From Streptosporangiales bacterium (GTDB lineage: Bacteria > Actinomycetota > Actinomycetes > Streptosporangiales > WHST01): a stretch of 47,672 nt of DNA. Positions within the stretch are counted from its first letter, which is position 1; each line of letters starts with the position of its first letter. Shown here piece after piece: positions 1 to 7,193 of the stretch. The stretch lies in assembly GCA_009379955.1 (NCBI GenBank), contig WHST01000038.1, forward strand, positions 1 to 47,672, read 5' to 3'. A program made the position numbers and the translations under genes. The notes under the pieces are model-generated. The model had not been told where the DNA came from, ran no database searches, and saw only the letters and a list, made by a program, of their open reading frames with translations.

Positions 1-9
1 CACGTGCAC

Positions 10-58
10 GTGATCAACGTGGACTTCACCTCGTGCCGGGACGAGGTGAAGTCCACGT
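10..58. repeat. Palindromic repeat, family B, copy 1
   Basis: Positions 17-34 and 41-58 form a perfect 18-bp inverted repeat around a 6-nt GC-rich loop. The unit, including the flanking GTGATCAACGTG, recurs with few changes near 38322-38369, so it is a dispersed element and not only a local hairpin. It lies beyond the 3' end of the minus-strand gene at 243-1031. A terminator role is possible, but there is no T-tract. Confidence 0.7.
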
Positions 59-99
59 CGGTGAGGTGAAGCTCCACCGACGACCCTCGCAGCGCACCC

Positions 100-147
100 G
101 TGAACGGCACCCTCACCATGCCCCGACACGGTGAGGGTGCCGTTCAC
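100..147. terminator. Long hairpin, palindrome family A (terminator-like)
   Basis: Arms 100-117 and 130-147 are perfectly complementary over 18 bp with a 12-nt loop. The arm motif GTGAAcGGCACCcTCACC recurs in three other intergenic hairpins of this window (11129-11178, 12950-12999, 22450-22503). It sits downstream of the MBL gene, whose stop is at 243, which fits a factor-independent terminator lacking a U-tract, as is common in high-GC actinobacteria. Confidence 0.6.
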
Positions 148-242
148 GTGTTGCGGCCGCGAAGCGACCGACACCACGACCGAGTCCACCCTTGTCACCC
201 GCCCCGGGGTCGCCGCACCAGCGGCGATGGATGACTGACAAC

Positions 243-1031
243 TCAGCCATGGCTGCGGAGGTAGTCGAGCTGGGCGCGGACGGACTGTTCGGCGGCGGGC
301 CAGACGGCGCGGTCGACGTCGGCGTAGACGGTGCGGACGACGTCCATCGGCGTCGTGTGGCCGGTGGCGACGGCCGCGCGTACCTGGTCGAGACGCTCGG
401 CCCGGTGGGCGAGGTAGCCGTCGAGCACGCCGACCGCGTCGGCGACGACCGGGCCGTGCCCGGGCAGCAGCGTGGCGACCGGCGCGGACCCGGCGAGCTC
501 GCGGAGCCGGTGGATCGAGGCGAGGTAGTCACCCAGGTCGCCCTCGGGATGCGTCACCACGGTCGTGCCGCGGCCCAGGACGGTGTCGCCGGTGAAGACC
601 GCCGAGTCGGCCGGCAGGTGGAACGACACCGAGTCGGCGGTGTGTCCTGGCGTCGCGACCACGTCGATCCGCAGGCCGTCGACGTCGATCGACTCACCGT
701 CGACGAACGGGTCCCCTCCGGTGCAGTACGCGGGCGCGAACGCACGGACGGGCGCGTCGACGAGCTCGGCGAACCGCGGTGCACCCTCGGAGTGGTCGAA
801 GTGCCCGTGGGTGAGCAGCACGACCGCGACCCGGCGACCCGAGCCGTGCACGTGGTCGGCGACCCGCCGCAGGTGGTCGTCGCCGGCGGGACCGGGGTCG
901 ATCACCACGACCCGCTCGGCGCCCGGCTCCGCGACCACCCAGGTGTCGGTGCCGTCGAGCGTCATCGGTGACGGGTTGGGCGCCAGCAGGCAGCGCGCCC
1001 GCGTCGTGCCGCTGCCGTCGATGGTGCTCAT
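243..1031 (-). CDS. MBL-fold metallo-hydrolase
   Basis: This 262-residue protein has the metallo-beta-lactamase signature THGHFDH at residues 74-80, which supplies H75, H77, D79 and H80 as metal ligands. A later PGHT and an FTGD motif fit the remaining ligands. Length and motifs match the glyoxalase II/LACTB2-like hydrolases. The position beside a RidA gene matches M. tuberculosis Rv3677c, so orthology to that uncharacterised hydrolase is likely. The substrate cannot be inferred. Its start overlaps the stop of the upstream NUDIX gene by 4 bp, so it is the last gene of the DUF4177-RidA-NUDIX-MBL operon. Confidence 0.9.
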   Translation of the reverse strand: MSTIDGSGTTRARCLLAPNPSPMTLDGTDTWVVAEPGAERVVVIDPGPAGDDHLRRVADHVHGSGRRVAVVLLTHGHFDHSEGAPRFAELVDAPVRAFAPAYCTGGDPFVDGESIDVDGLRIDVVATPGHTADSVSFHLPADSAVFTGDTVLGRGTTVVTHPEGDLGDYLASIHRLRELAGSAPVATLLPGHGPVVADAVGVLDGYLAHRAERLDQVRAAVATGHTTPMDVVRTVYADVDRAVWPAAEQSVRAQLDYLRSHG

Positions 1032-1885
1032 GCGCGCCCGCCTCCTCCCTCGGTCTCCTCGTGCCCGGGGACGAGCAGGTCGGCGCCGTCGTCGGTGAGC
1101 ACGACCTCGGGGAGGATCGGCTGCACCACGCGGGCGTCCGCCCCGGCGAGGACGGCTTCGGCCGTCGGGTACGTCGCCACCTCGGCCAGCGTCGTCGCCG
1201 TGGGCGGCAGCAGCTGCAGCTCACCGTGGTGGAACCGGTCGAGCGCGTCCGCCGGACGCAGCCAGGCGACGCGGTCGGCCTCCCCACCGACGTCCCTCGT
1301 GCGCTGGCCGGGGGGCAGTGCCGCGACGAAGAACCTCGTGTCGTAGCGCCGCGGCTCGACCTCGGGCGTGATCCAGTGCGCCCACGCGCGGAGCAGGTCG
1401 GCACGCAGCACGAGCCCGCGGCGGTGCAGCATCTCGGCGAACGCCAGCGACCGGTCGATGAGCGCGAGCCGGTCGGCCTCCCAGTCGTCGCCGGTGGTGT
1501 CGTCGACGACGGTCGTCGGGCCCGGACCCGCGAGCAGGACGCCCGACTCCTCGAACGTCTCGCGCACCGCGGCGCACACCAGCGAGGCCGCGAGGTCGGG
1601 CCCCGCCTCCAGCGTCGCCGCCCAGGCATCGCGCGGCGGCCCCGACCACGCGAGGTCCGCGTCACCGTCCCTGGCGTCGACCCCGCCGCCGGGGAAGACG
1701 TACATGCCGGCCGCGAACGACATCGACGTCTTGCGCCGCAGCAGGTAGACCTCGACGCCGTCGGCGCCGTCGCGCAACAGCACGACCGTGGCCGCGTCGG
1801 CCGCGGTCACGGTCGGCCGGGGCTCGACCTGTCGACGCCTCGCCTCCGCAACGAACTCGTCAGGAAGCCGCCAGCGCCGAGCCAC
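1028..1885 (-). CDS. NUDIX hydrolase
   Basis: The 285-residue product has the NUDIX fold start (MYVFPGGGVD at 61-70). The catalytic part of the box, REtfEESG, lies at 108-115, with E109, E112 and E113 as likely metal ligands. About 40 residues separate the GGG from the REtfEE element, an insertion seen in the NUDT19/CoA-pyrophosphatase-like branch. It therefore probably cleaves a nucleoside-diphosphate-linked substrate such as CoA or ADP-ribose, but the substrate is not decided by the sequence. It follows RidA after a 4-bp gap and overlaps the MBL gene by 4 bp, so it is translationally coupled to it. Confidence 0.88.
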   Translation of the reverse strand: MARRWRLPDEFVAEARRRQVEPRPTVTAADAATVVLLRDGADGVEVYLLRRKTSMSFAAGMYVFPGGGVDARDGDADLAWSGPPRDAWAATLEAGPDLAASLVCAAVRETFEESGVLLAGPGPTTVVDDTTGDDWEADRLALIDRSLAFAEMLHRRGLVLRADLLRAWAHWITPEVEPRRYDTRFFVAALPPGQRTRDVGGEADRVAWLRPADALDRFHHGELQLLPPTATTLAEVATYPTAEAVLAGADARVVQPILPEVVLTDDGADLLVPGHEETEGGGGRA

Positions 1886-1889
1886 GGGG

Positions 1890-2348
1890 TCACACCTCGA
1901 CGATCAGCTCGACCTCGACGGACGCGTTGAGCGGCAGCGCCGCGACACCGATCGCGCTCCGCGCGTGCTTGCCCGCGTCACCGAACACCTGGCCGAGCAG
2001 CTCGCTGGCGGCGTTCATCACCTGCGGCTGGGAGGAGAAGTCGGGTGCGCTGTTGACGAAGCCCACGACCTTGACCACGCGCTTGACCTTGCCCAGGTCA
2101 CCGACGACCGACTTCACCGCGGCGAGCGCGTTGAGCGTGCAGGCGCGGGCGCCCTGGCGGCCCTCGTCGATGTCGACGTCGATGCCGAGCTTGCCGCTCA
2201 CCGCCAGCTCACCGTCGACGAACGGAACCTGTCCCGAGGTGTACACGAACGAGCCGCTGACGACCGCCGGCACGTAGTCGCCCGCCGGTGGTGCGACGGG
2301 CGGCAGCTCGAGCCCGAGCTCGGCGAGCCTCTCCTCCGGGGCGCTCAC
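1890..2348 (-). CDS. RidA family protein (reactive imine deaminase-like)
   Basis: Starting at the GTG at 2348, the protein has 152 residues and spans the whole YjgF/YER057c/UK114 (RidA) fold, including SGSFVYTSGQVPF near the N terminus and a C-terminal VEVELIVEV strand. Members of this family hydrolyse enamine/imine intermediates, although the actinobacterial Rv3678c-type branch is uncharacterised. The GTG start overlaps the stop of the 52-residue DUF4177 gene (GTGA). A longer reading back to 2495 would run antisense-like through DUF4177 and is rejected. RidA beside MBL matches mycobacterial gene order. Confidence 0.88.
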   Translation of the reverse strand: MSAPEERLAELGLELPPVAPPAGDYVPAVVSGSFVYTSGQVPFVDGELAVSGKLGIDVDIDEGRQGARACTLNALAAVKSVVGDLGKVKRVVKVVGFVNSAPDFSSQPQVMNAASELLGQVFGDAGKHARSAIGVAALPLNASVEVELIVEV

Positions 2349-2503
2349 GACGGCAGCTCCCGTTTGAGGTAGCCCACGACGTTCTCCGGGTTCGGACCCG
2401 GGACGACGGCGACGAGCTCCCACCCGTCCACGCCCCAGGTGTCGAGGATCTCCTTCGTCGCGTGCACGAGCAGCGGCACGGTTGCGTATTCCCACTTGGC
2501 CAT
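2345..2503 (-). CDS. DUF4177-like small protein
   Basis: This 52-residue ORF starts with MAKWEYATVPLLVHATKEI and contains the WGVDGWELVAVVPG core typical of DUF4177 proteins (YATVPLL...LNQWGADGWELV...). It is the counterpart of M. tuberculosis Rv3678A, which also sits before the RidA gene. Its stop overlaps the RidA GTG start by 4 bp. The function of the family is unknown. The strong family-like pattern and the conserved position support it as real despite its size. Confidence 0.85.
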   Translation of the reverse strand: MAKWEYATVPLLVHATKEILDTWGVDGWELVAVVPGPNPENVVGYLKRELPS

Positions 2504-2562
2504 GGCGCGACCATATCGCCTACCCGCGCGGCTGCCACGGCGGCGAGACGCTCGTCACGGAG

Positions 2563-3816
2563 CTAGGCGTCGCCGGCGGTGACGGCGAGTGCCTCGTCGT
2601 GCGAACGCGACGGGACGCGATGGTCGTCGACGTGGGCGAGCGACCTGCGGCCGCTCGCCAAGACCAGCACCGCCACCAGCACGACACCGGCGCCGACCCA
2701 GAACGGCACGTGCGGGTTGATCGACTCGCCCAGCTTGCCGGCGAGCCACGGCGCGATCGCGCCGCCGGTGAACCTCACGAAGCTGTACGCCGCCGACGCG
2801 GTCGGACGCTCGACGGGTGCGGCCAGCATGACCGCCTCGGTGATGAGCGTGTTGTTGACGCCGCTGAGCAGGCCGCTCAGCACCACGCAGACGATGAGCA
2901 CCGCCTTGTGGTCGGTGCCGATGGCCATCACGACGAGCACGGCGGCGAACGCCGTCAGCACGCCGAGCAGCACCGGCACCGTGCCGCGCAGGCGTTGCAG
3001 GACGGGCGCGAGGAACACCGAGGTGACGGCGACTCCCACGCCCCAGCCGCAGAAGATGAGCCCGATCTCGATCGCCCCGAGCGCGAGCGGGAACGGCGTG
3101 TAGGCGAGCAGCGCGAAGAAGCCGAAGTTGTAGCAGAGCGCGGTGATGCCGACGGTCAGCAGCGACCGGTGGCGCAGCGCGCGGAACGGGTCGAGCAGCG
3201 AGCTGTGCCGCGCCGGTCGCGGGGTGCTCGGCAGCAGGACCGTCGTCACGATGAACCCGATCGCCATCAGCGCCGCGACGCCGAAGAACGGCCCGCGCCA
3301 GCTGACCTCGCCGAGCAGGCCGCCGAGGAGGGGGCCGCTCGCGATGCCGACGCCGAGCGCGGCCTCGTACAGGATGATCGCGCTCGCCACGCCACCGCTA
3401 GCCGAGCCGACGATCGCCGAGAGCGCCGTCGCGATGAACAGGGCGTTGCCGAGACCCCACCCCGCACGGAATCCGATGATCTGGCCGATGGTGTCGGACG
3501 ACCCCGCCAGCGCGCTGAACACCACGATGAGCACCAGCCCGATGAGCAGGGTGCGCTTCGCGCCGAACCAGCTGGAGACCACGCCGGTCACGAGCATCGC
3601 GAAGCCCATGATGAGCAGGTAGCTCGAGAACAGCAGCGACACCTGGGACGGCGAGGCGTCGAGCTGTTCGGCGATGGGCTTGAGGATGGGGTCGACGAGG
3701 CCGATGCCCATGAACGCGATCACGCACGCGAAGGCCACGGCCCACACGGCCTTGGGCTGACGGAGGATGCTCGAGCTCGCGCTCTCGGGTCGGTCGTCGG
3801 TGGGGTTCGCGCGCAT
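2563..3816 (-). CDS. MFS efflux transporter
   Basis: The 417-residue hydrophobic protein has about twelve predicted membrane segments. The first begins near residue 24 (AVWAVAFACVIAFMGIGLVDP), and the layout resembles the drug:H+ antiporter (DHA1) MFS branch. It is encoded directly after a MarR repressor, with the TGA of marR overlapping its ATG. This arrangement usually reflects a repressor-controlled drug or toxic-metabolite efflux pump. The substrate is unknown. The pair interrupts an otherwise conserved gene order between DUF4177 and the ArsA-like ATPases. Confidence 0.88.
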   Translation of the reverse strand: MRANPTDDRPESASSSILRQPKAVWAVAFACVIAFMGIGLVDPILKPIAEQLDASPSQVSLLFSSYLLIMGFAMLVTGVVSSWFGAKRTLLIGLVLIVVFSALAGSSDTIGQIIGFRAGWGLGNALFIATALSAIVGSASGGVASAIILYEAALGVGIASGPLLGGLLGEVSWRGPFFGVAALMAIGFIVTTVLLPSTPRPARHSSLLDPFRALRHRSLLTVGITALCYNFGFFALLAYTPFPLALGAIEIGLIFCGWGVGVAVTSVFLAPVLQRLRGTVPVLLGVLTAFAAVLVVMAIGTDHKAVLIVCVVLSGLLSGVNNTLITEAVMLAAPVERPTASAAYSFVRFTGGAIAPWLAGKLGESINPHVPFWVGAGVVLVAVLVLASGRRSLAHVDDHRVPSRSHDEALAVTAGDA

Positions 3817-4253
3817 CAGCTGGTCGGGTCCTCCATCAGCGTTCGCAGGATGTCGGCGTGCGCGACGAGCTGGTCGCGCTCCGACGGACTCAGCCGCTCG
3901 ATGCTCGGGACGAGCACCGCGGCCATCGAGGCCCGCGCGACGGAGAGCCGCCGTACGCCCTCGTCGGTGACCGCCACGAGGACCGCGCGGCCGTCGTCGG
4001 CGTCGCCACGCCGCACGACGAGGCCGGCGCGTTCGAGCCGGTCGACCGCAGCGGTCATGGACGGTTGCGTGCAGTGCTCGTGGCGAGCGAGCTCGGTGAC
4101 CCGCAGCGGGCCGCCGTCGCGCAGCCGCGCGAGCACCCGCGACTGCGTGGCCGACATCGACACGTCGGCCATCGCGCCGACCATCCGCACCAGGCGCGCG
4201 CTCAGCGCGATCAGGTCGTCGGCCAGCGCCTCCACCGGCCTCGTCTCGGTCAT
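3816..4253 (-). CDS. MarR family transcriptional regulator
   Basis: From the ATG at 4253 the product has 145 residues with a MarR winged helix. The recognition helix is in RVTELARHEHCTQPSMTAAVDRLERAGLVVRR, and the wing is RGDADDGRAVLVAVTDEG. An upstream ATG at 4271 lies inside the operator palindrome and is less likely. It is translationally coupled to the MFS gene and probably represses both by binding the palindrome at 4265-4283. Confidence 0.9.
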   Translation of the reverse strand: MTETRPVEALADDLIALSARLVRMVGAMADVSMSATQSRVLARLRDGGPLRVTELARHEHCTQPSMTAAVDRLERAGLVVRRGDADDGRAVLVAVTDEGVRRLSVARASMAAVLVPSIERLSPSERDQLVAHADILRTLMEDPTS

Positions 4254-4264
4254 CACCCCCACAA

Positions 4265-4283
4265 TATACATAGCCTATCTATA
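4265..4283. promoter_or_regulatory. MarR-type operator palindrome
   Basis: A 19-bp AT-rich palindrome, TATACATAGcCTATCTATA, has one mismatched pair. It lies 11 bp upstream of the marR ATG and about 47 bp before the divergent ArsA-like gene. Size, AT-richness and position are typical of MarR autoregulatory sites. It also overlaps -10-like sequences for both directions, so it could affect the ArsA-like operon as well. Confidence 0.7.
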
Positions 4284-4330
4284 CAACTGCCGAGCCGCCG
4301 GTGCCCGCGGACGCCTCCTACCCTGGAGGT

Positions 4331-5332
4331 GTGGCACGAGCGACGGGCTGGGGCGAGGTTCGCCTGCATGTCATCACCGGCAAGGGCGGCACCGGCAAGA
4401 CGACCGTCGCCGGTGCACTCGCGCTCGCCCTCGCCGCGGGCGGCAACCGCACGCTGCTCGTCGAGGTCGAGGGTCGCCAGGGCATCGCGCAGCTCTTCGA
4501 CGTCCCGCCGCTGCCGTACGAGGAGCGCAGGATCGCGGTCGCCCGCGACGGTGGCGAGGTCTACGCGCTCGCGGTCGACCCGGAGGCTGCCCTGCTCGAC
4601 TACCTCGACATGTTCTACAAGCTGGGACGTGCCGGGCGCGGACTCGAACGGCTCGGCGTCGTCGACTTCGTGACGACGGTGGCGCCGGGGCTGCGTGACG
4701 TGCTCCTCACCGGCAAGGCGGCCGAGTCCGTGCGCCGCCGCCGCGGCAGCGGGTACGCGTACGACCACGTCGTCGTCGACGCGCCGCCCACCGGGCGCAT
4801 CGCGCGGTTCCTCAACGTGTCGAGCGAGGTCGCGGGCATCGCCCGGATGGGCCCGGTGCGCACCCACGCCGATCTGGTGCTCGGCGTCATCCGGTCGGCG
4901 CAGACGGCCGTCCACTTCGTCTCGCTGCTGGAGGAGATGCCGGTGCAGGAGACCGTCGACGGGATCGGGGAGCTCGACCGCACCGGCATCGCCACCGGCA
5001 AGGTCGTCGTGAACATGACGCGCGAGCGGCTGCTCCCCGCCGACGAGCTCGCCAGGATCGCCGACGGCACGGTCGACGCCGCCTCGATCGAGGCGGGCCT
5101 CGCGGCCGCGGGCGTCGCCGCCGGCGAGCGCACCACCGAGGCACTCGCGCGGCAGCTCGTCGACCACGCCCAGCGCGTCCAGGCCGAGGACGAAGCCCTC
5201 GGCGCGCTGGAGAAGCTCGATCGGCCGCTCCTGCGGCTGCCGTTCGTCGCACACGGCATCGACCTCGGCGCGCTGTACGACCTCGCCGAGCACATCGAGG
5301 ACCAGGTCGCGACCGAGGCGGAGGACGCATGA
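4331..5332 (+). CDS. ArsA/Get3-like ATPase, first subunit (Rv3679-like)
   Basis: This P-loop ATPase of the SIMIBI ArsA/Get3 class has a deviant Walker A GKGGTGKTT just after the start, followed by VEVEGRQGIAQLFDVPPLPYEER and VVVDAPPTGRIARFLNV. It matches M. tuberculosis Rv3679, which pairs with Rv3680. With the GTG at 4331 it has 333 residues. A GGAGG lies only 2 nt upstream of this GTG, which is too close, so the GTG at 4301 (343 residues) is the alternative. It is coupled to the second ATPase by a 4-bp overlap. The family forms a dimeric ATPase linked to membrane or cell-envelope processes; an arsenite pump role is unlikely because no arsB is nearby. Confidence 0.9.
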   Translation: MARATGWGEVRLHVITGKGGTGKTTVAGALALALAAGGNRTLLVEVEGRQGIAQLFDVPPLPYEERRIAVARDGGEVYALAVDPEAALLDYLDMFYKLGRAGRGLERLGVVDFVTTVAPGLRDVLLTGKAAESVRRRRGSGYAYDHVVVDAPPTGRIARFLNVSSEVAGIARMGPVRTHADLVLGVIRSAQTAVHFVSLLEEMPVQETVDGIGELDRTGIATGKVVVNMTRERLLPADELARIADGTVDAASIEAGLAAAGVAAGERTTEALARQLVDHAQRVQAEDEALGALEKLDRPLLRLPFVAHGIDLGALYDLAEHIEDQVATEAEDA

Positions 5333-6531
5333 CGCGGGCGGCGAGCGGAGGAGAGAGCTCGGGAGCGAGCGGGCGCGTCAGGAGAGCACAGGCACCGCGG
5401 CTCGCGGTCGACACGCTGATCGGCGACCGGCGCACGCGGATCGTGGTGTGCTGCGGCTCGGGCGGCGTGGGCAAGACCACGACCGCGGCGGCGATCGGCC
5501 TCCGGGCCGCCGAGCTCGGCCGCTCGACGGTCGTGCTCACCATCGACCCGGCGCGGCGGCTCGCGCAGTCGCTGGGGCTTGCGGAGCTCGACAACGTGCC
5601 GCGCCGCATCGACTGCGTCGACACGTCGAACGGCGGCGACCTCTGGGCGATGATGCTCGACATGAAGCGCACGTTCGACGAGATCGTCGAGGCGCACACC
5701 GATTCCGGCAGGGCGAGCCAGATCCTGGCGAACCCGTTCTACCAGTCGCTGTCCGCCGGGTTCGCGGGCACGCAGGAGTACATGGCCATGGAGAAGCTCG
5801 GCCAGCTCCGCGCCGCCGACGAGTGGGACCTCATCGTGGTCGACACCCCGCCGAGCCGGTCGGCCCTCGACTTCCTCGACTCGCCCGAACGGCTCGGCCG
5901 GTTCCTCGACGGACGGTTCATCCGGTTGCTCGTCGGGCCGGCGAAGAGCGGCGGTCGGGCGTACCTGCGCATGCTCACGGCGGGGTTCGGACTCGTCGCC
6001 GGCGCGGTCACCAAGGTGCTCGGCGCCCAGCTGCTGAAGGACGCGCAGACGTTCGTCACCGCGCTCGACACGATGTTTGGTGGGTTCAGGGAACGCGCGG
6101 AGGCGACGTTCCGGTTGCTCCAGGCACGCGGCACCGCGTTCCTCGTCGTCGCCGCCCCGGAGCCGGACGCGCTGCGCGAGGCTTCGTACTTCGTCGAACG
6201 GCTGTCGCGGGACGACATGCCGCTCGGCGGGCTCGTCCTCAACCGCGTGCACCGCACGACCGGCACCGGGGGACGGATGCGGCTCGGCGCCGAGCGCAGC
6301 GTCGCCGCGGCGGAGACCCTGGAGGAGTCGGGCGAGCACCCGCTCGCGGCCGCGGCACTACGGTTGCACGCGGAGCGCCTCGTGCTGGCTGCCAGGGAGG
6401 GCCGGCTGCGGGACGGGTTCGTCTCCGCTCACCCTCGTGTCGCCATCGCCGAGGTGCCGGCACTGCCGGCGGACGTCCACGACCTCGACGGCCTCCGCGC
6501 GGTCGGCGACGCGCTGGCGGCGCGGAGCTGA
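5329..6531 (+). CDS. ArsA/Get3-like ATPase, second subunit (Rv3680-like)
   Basis: The 400-residue protein has a Walker A with the deviant lysine, GSGGVGKTT (43-51), then VLTIDPARRLAQSLGL and the switch region IVVDTPPSRSALDFLDSPERL. It is the partner of the preceding ATPase, as Rv3680 is of Rv3679 in mycobacteria, and a heteromeric complex is expected. Its ATG overlaps the TGA of the first gene. The N-terminal ~35 residues are Ser/Gly/Arg-rich and probably disordered. It ends 24 bp before the convergent WhiB gene. Confidence 0.92.
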   Translation: MTRAASGGESSGASGRVRRAQAPRLAVDTLIGDRRTRIVVCCGSGGVGKTTTAAAIGLRAAELGRSTVVLTIDPARRLAQSLGLAELDNVPRRIDCVDTSNGGDLWAMMLDMKRTFDEIVEAHTDSGRASQILANPFYQSLSAGFAGTQEYMAMEKLGQLRAADEWDLIVVDTPPSRSALDFLDSPERLGRFLDGRFIRLLVGPAKSGGRAYLRMLTAGFGLVAGAVTKVLGAQLLKDAQTFVTALDTMFGGFRERAEATFRLLQARGTAFLVVAAPEPDALREASYFVERLSRDDMPLGGLVLNRVHRTTGTGGRMRLGAERSVAAAETLEESGEHPLAAAALRLHAERLVLAAREGRLRDGFVSAHPRVAIAEVPALPADVHDLDGLRAVGDALAARS

Positions 6532-6554
6532 CGAGAGTCCGGTCGCGAGCGACG

Positions 6555-6848
6555 TCAGGCCGCGCCCGACGCCGTCTCCCAATCGGACTTGGCGGCCTCG
6601 AACAGGCTGCGCCAGGAGCTGACCTCGGTGCGCTGCCGCAACAACGACCTGCGCTCGCGCTCGGTCATGCCGCCCCACACGCCGTACTCCATCTCGTAGT
6701 CCAGCGCATAGGCGAGGCATTCGGCACGTACCGGGCAGTGTCGGCAGATCCGCTTCGCGTGATTCTGCTCGGCGCCCCGGACGAACAACTTGTCTGGATC
6801 GCCGCCCTTGCAGGCAGCGGACCCTGCCCACGACTCGTTCCACGTCAT
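6555..6848 (-). CDS. WhiB-family iron-sulfur regulator (WhiB4-like)
   Basis: The 97-residue protein has the four cysteines that bind the [4Fe-4S] cluster (C13, C35, C38, C44) in the pattern C-x21-C-x2-C-x5-C. The WhiB turn GVWGG is at 56-60, followed by the basic ERERRSLLRQR DNA-binding segment. Its position between the ArsA-like pair and ponA2 is that of M. tuberculosis whiB4 (Rv3681c), a redox-sensing regulator. It is transcribed convergently to the ATPases and divergently from the PBP gene. Confidence 0.93.
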   Translation of the reverse strand: MTWNESWAGSAACKGGDPDKLFVRGAEQNHAKRICRHCPVRAECLAYALDYEMEYGVWGGMTERERRSLLRQRTEVSSWRSLFEAAKSDWETASGAA

Positions 6849-7120
6849 CGGGTACGTCCCCGTCTTTCCCCCGTGTGTGCCGCCCCCGGTACCGACCCAA
6901 GCGTAAGAATCTCGCTCACCCTGTGTAATCCCTCGCCCCGACCATCTGGCGTAGCCAGAAATGACTAGTCACTCGAAGGTTCGCGTAGTGCTCAAGTACC
7001 ACGTACACGACGCTTCCCCTCCATTCGTGACATTGGCGGCATGTTGCCCCCTGCCTCAGCTAACGCTTGGCGCGTCCCCAGGTAACGCCCAGTCGTGTAC
7101 TGTTCCGCCGGTTACCGACC

Positions 7121-7182
7121 CGGCTCGGAAGTCGCCGTCCTGAGAGAGGGCGACTTGCGGTAATGATGCGCCTTCCGAGCCG
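7121..7182 (+). promoter_or_regulatory. Structured leader upstream of the PBP gene
   Basis: The 345-bp gap between whiB and the PBP gene contains nested inverted repeats. An outer 11-bp perfect stem pairs 7121-7131 with 7172-7182, and an inner 8-bp perfect stem pairs 7129-7136 with 7149-7156. The two stems share three bases, so they compete slightly or stack as one long hairpin. It ends 12 bp before the ATG at 7194. It could be an RNA leader or protein site controlling the PBP gene. I do not recognise a known riboswitch. Nothing else coding was seen in this gap. Confidence 0.5.
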
Positions 7183-7193
7183 ATCGATAATGG

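Noticed and set aside
2482-4698. 738-codon plus-strand frame opposite the MFS and MarR genes
   Set aside because: Antisense shadow; composition dominated by Arg, Asp, Gln and His, with no domains, and it crosses several real genes and a promoter.
4301-5332. Arsenic resistance interpretation of the ArsA-like ATPases
   Set aside because: No arsB, arsC or arsR is nearby and the gene order is that of the mycobacterial Rv3679-Rv3680 pair, which is not an arsenite pump.
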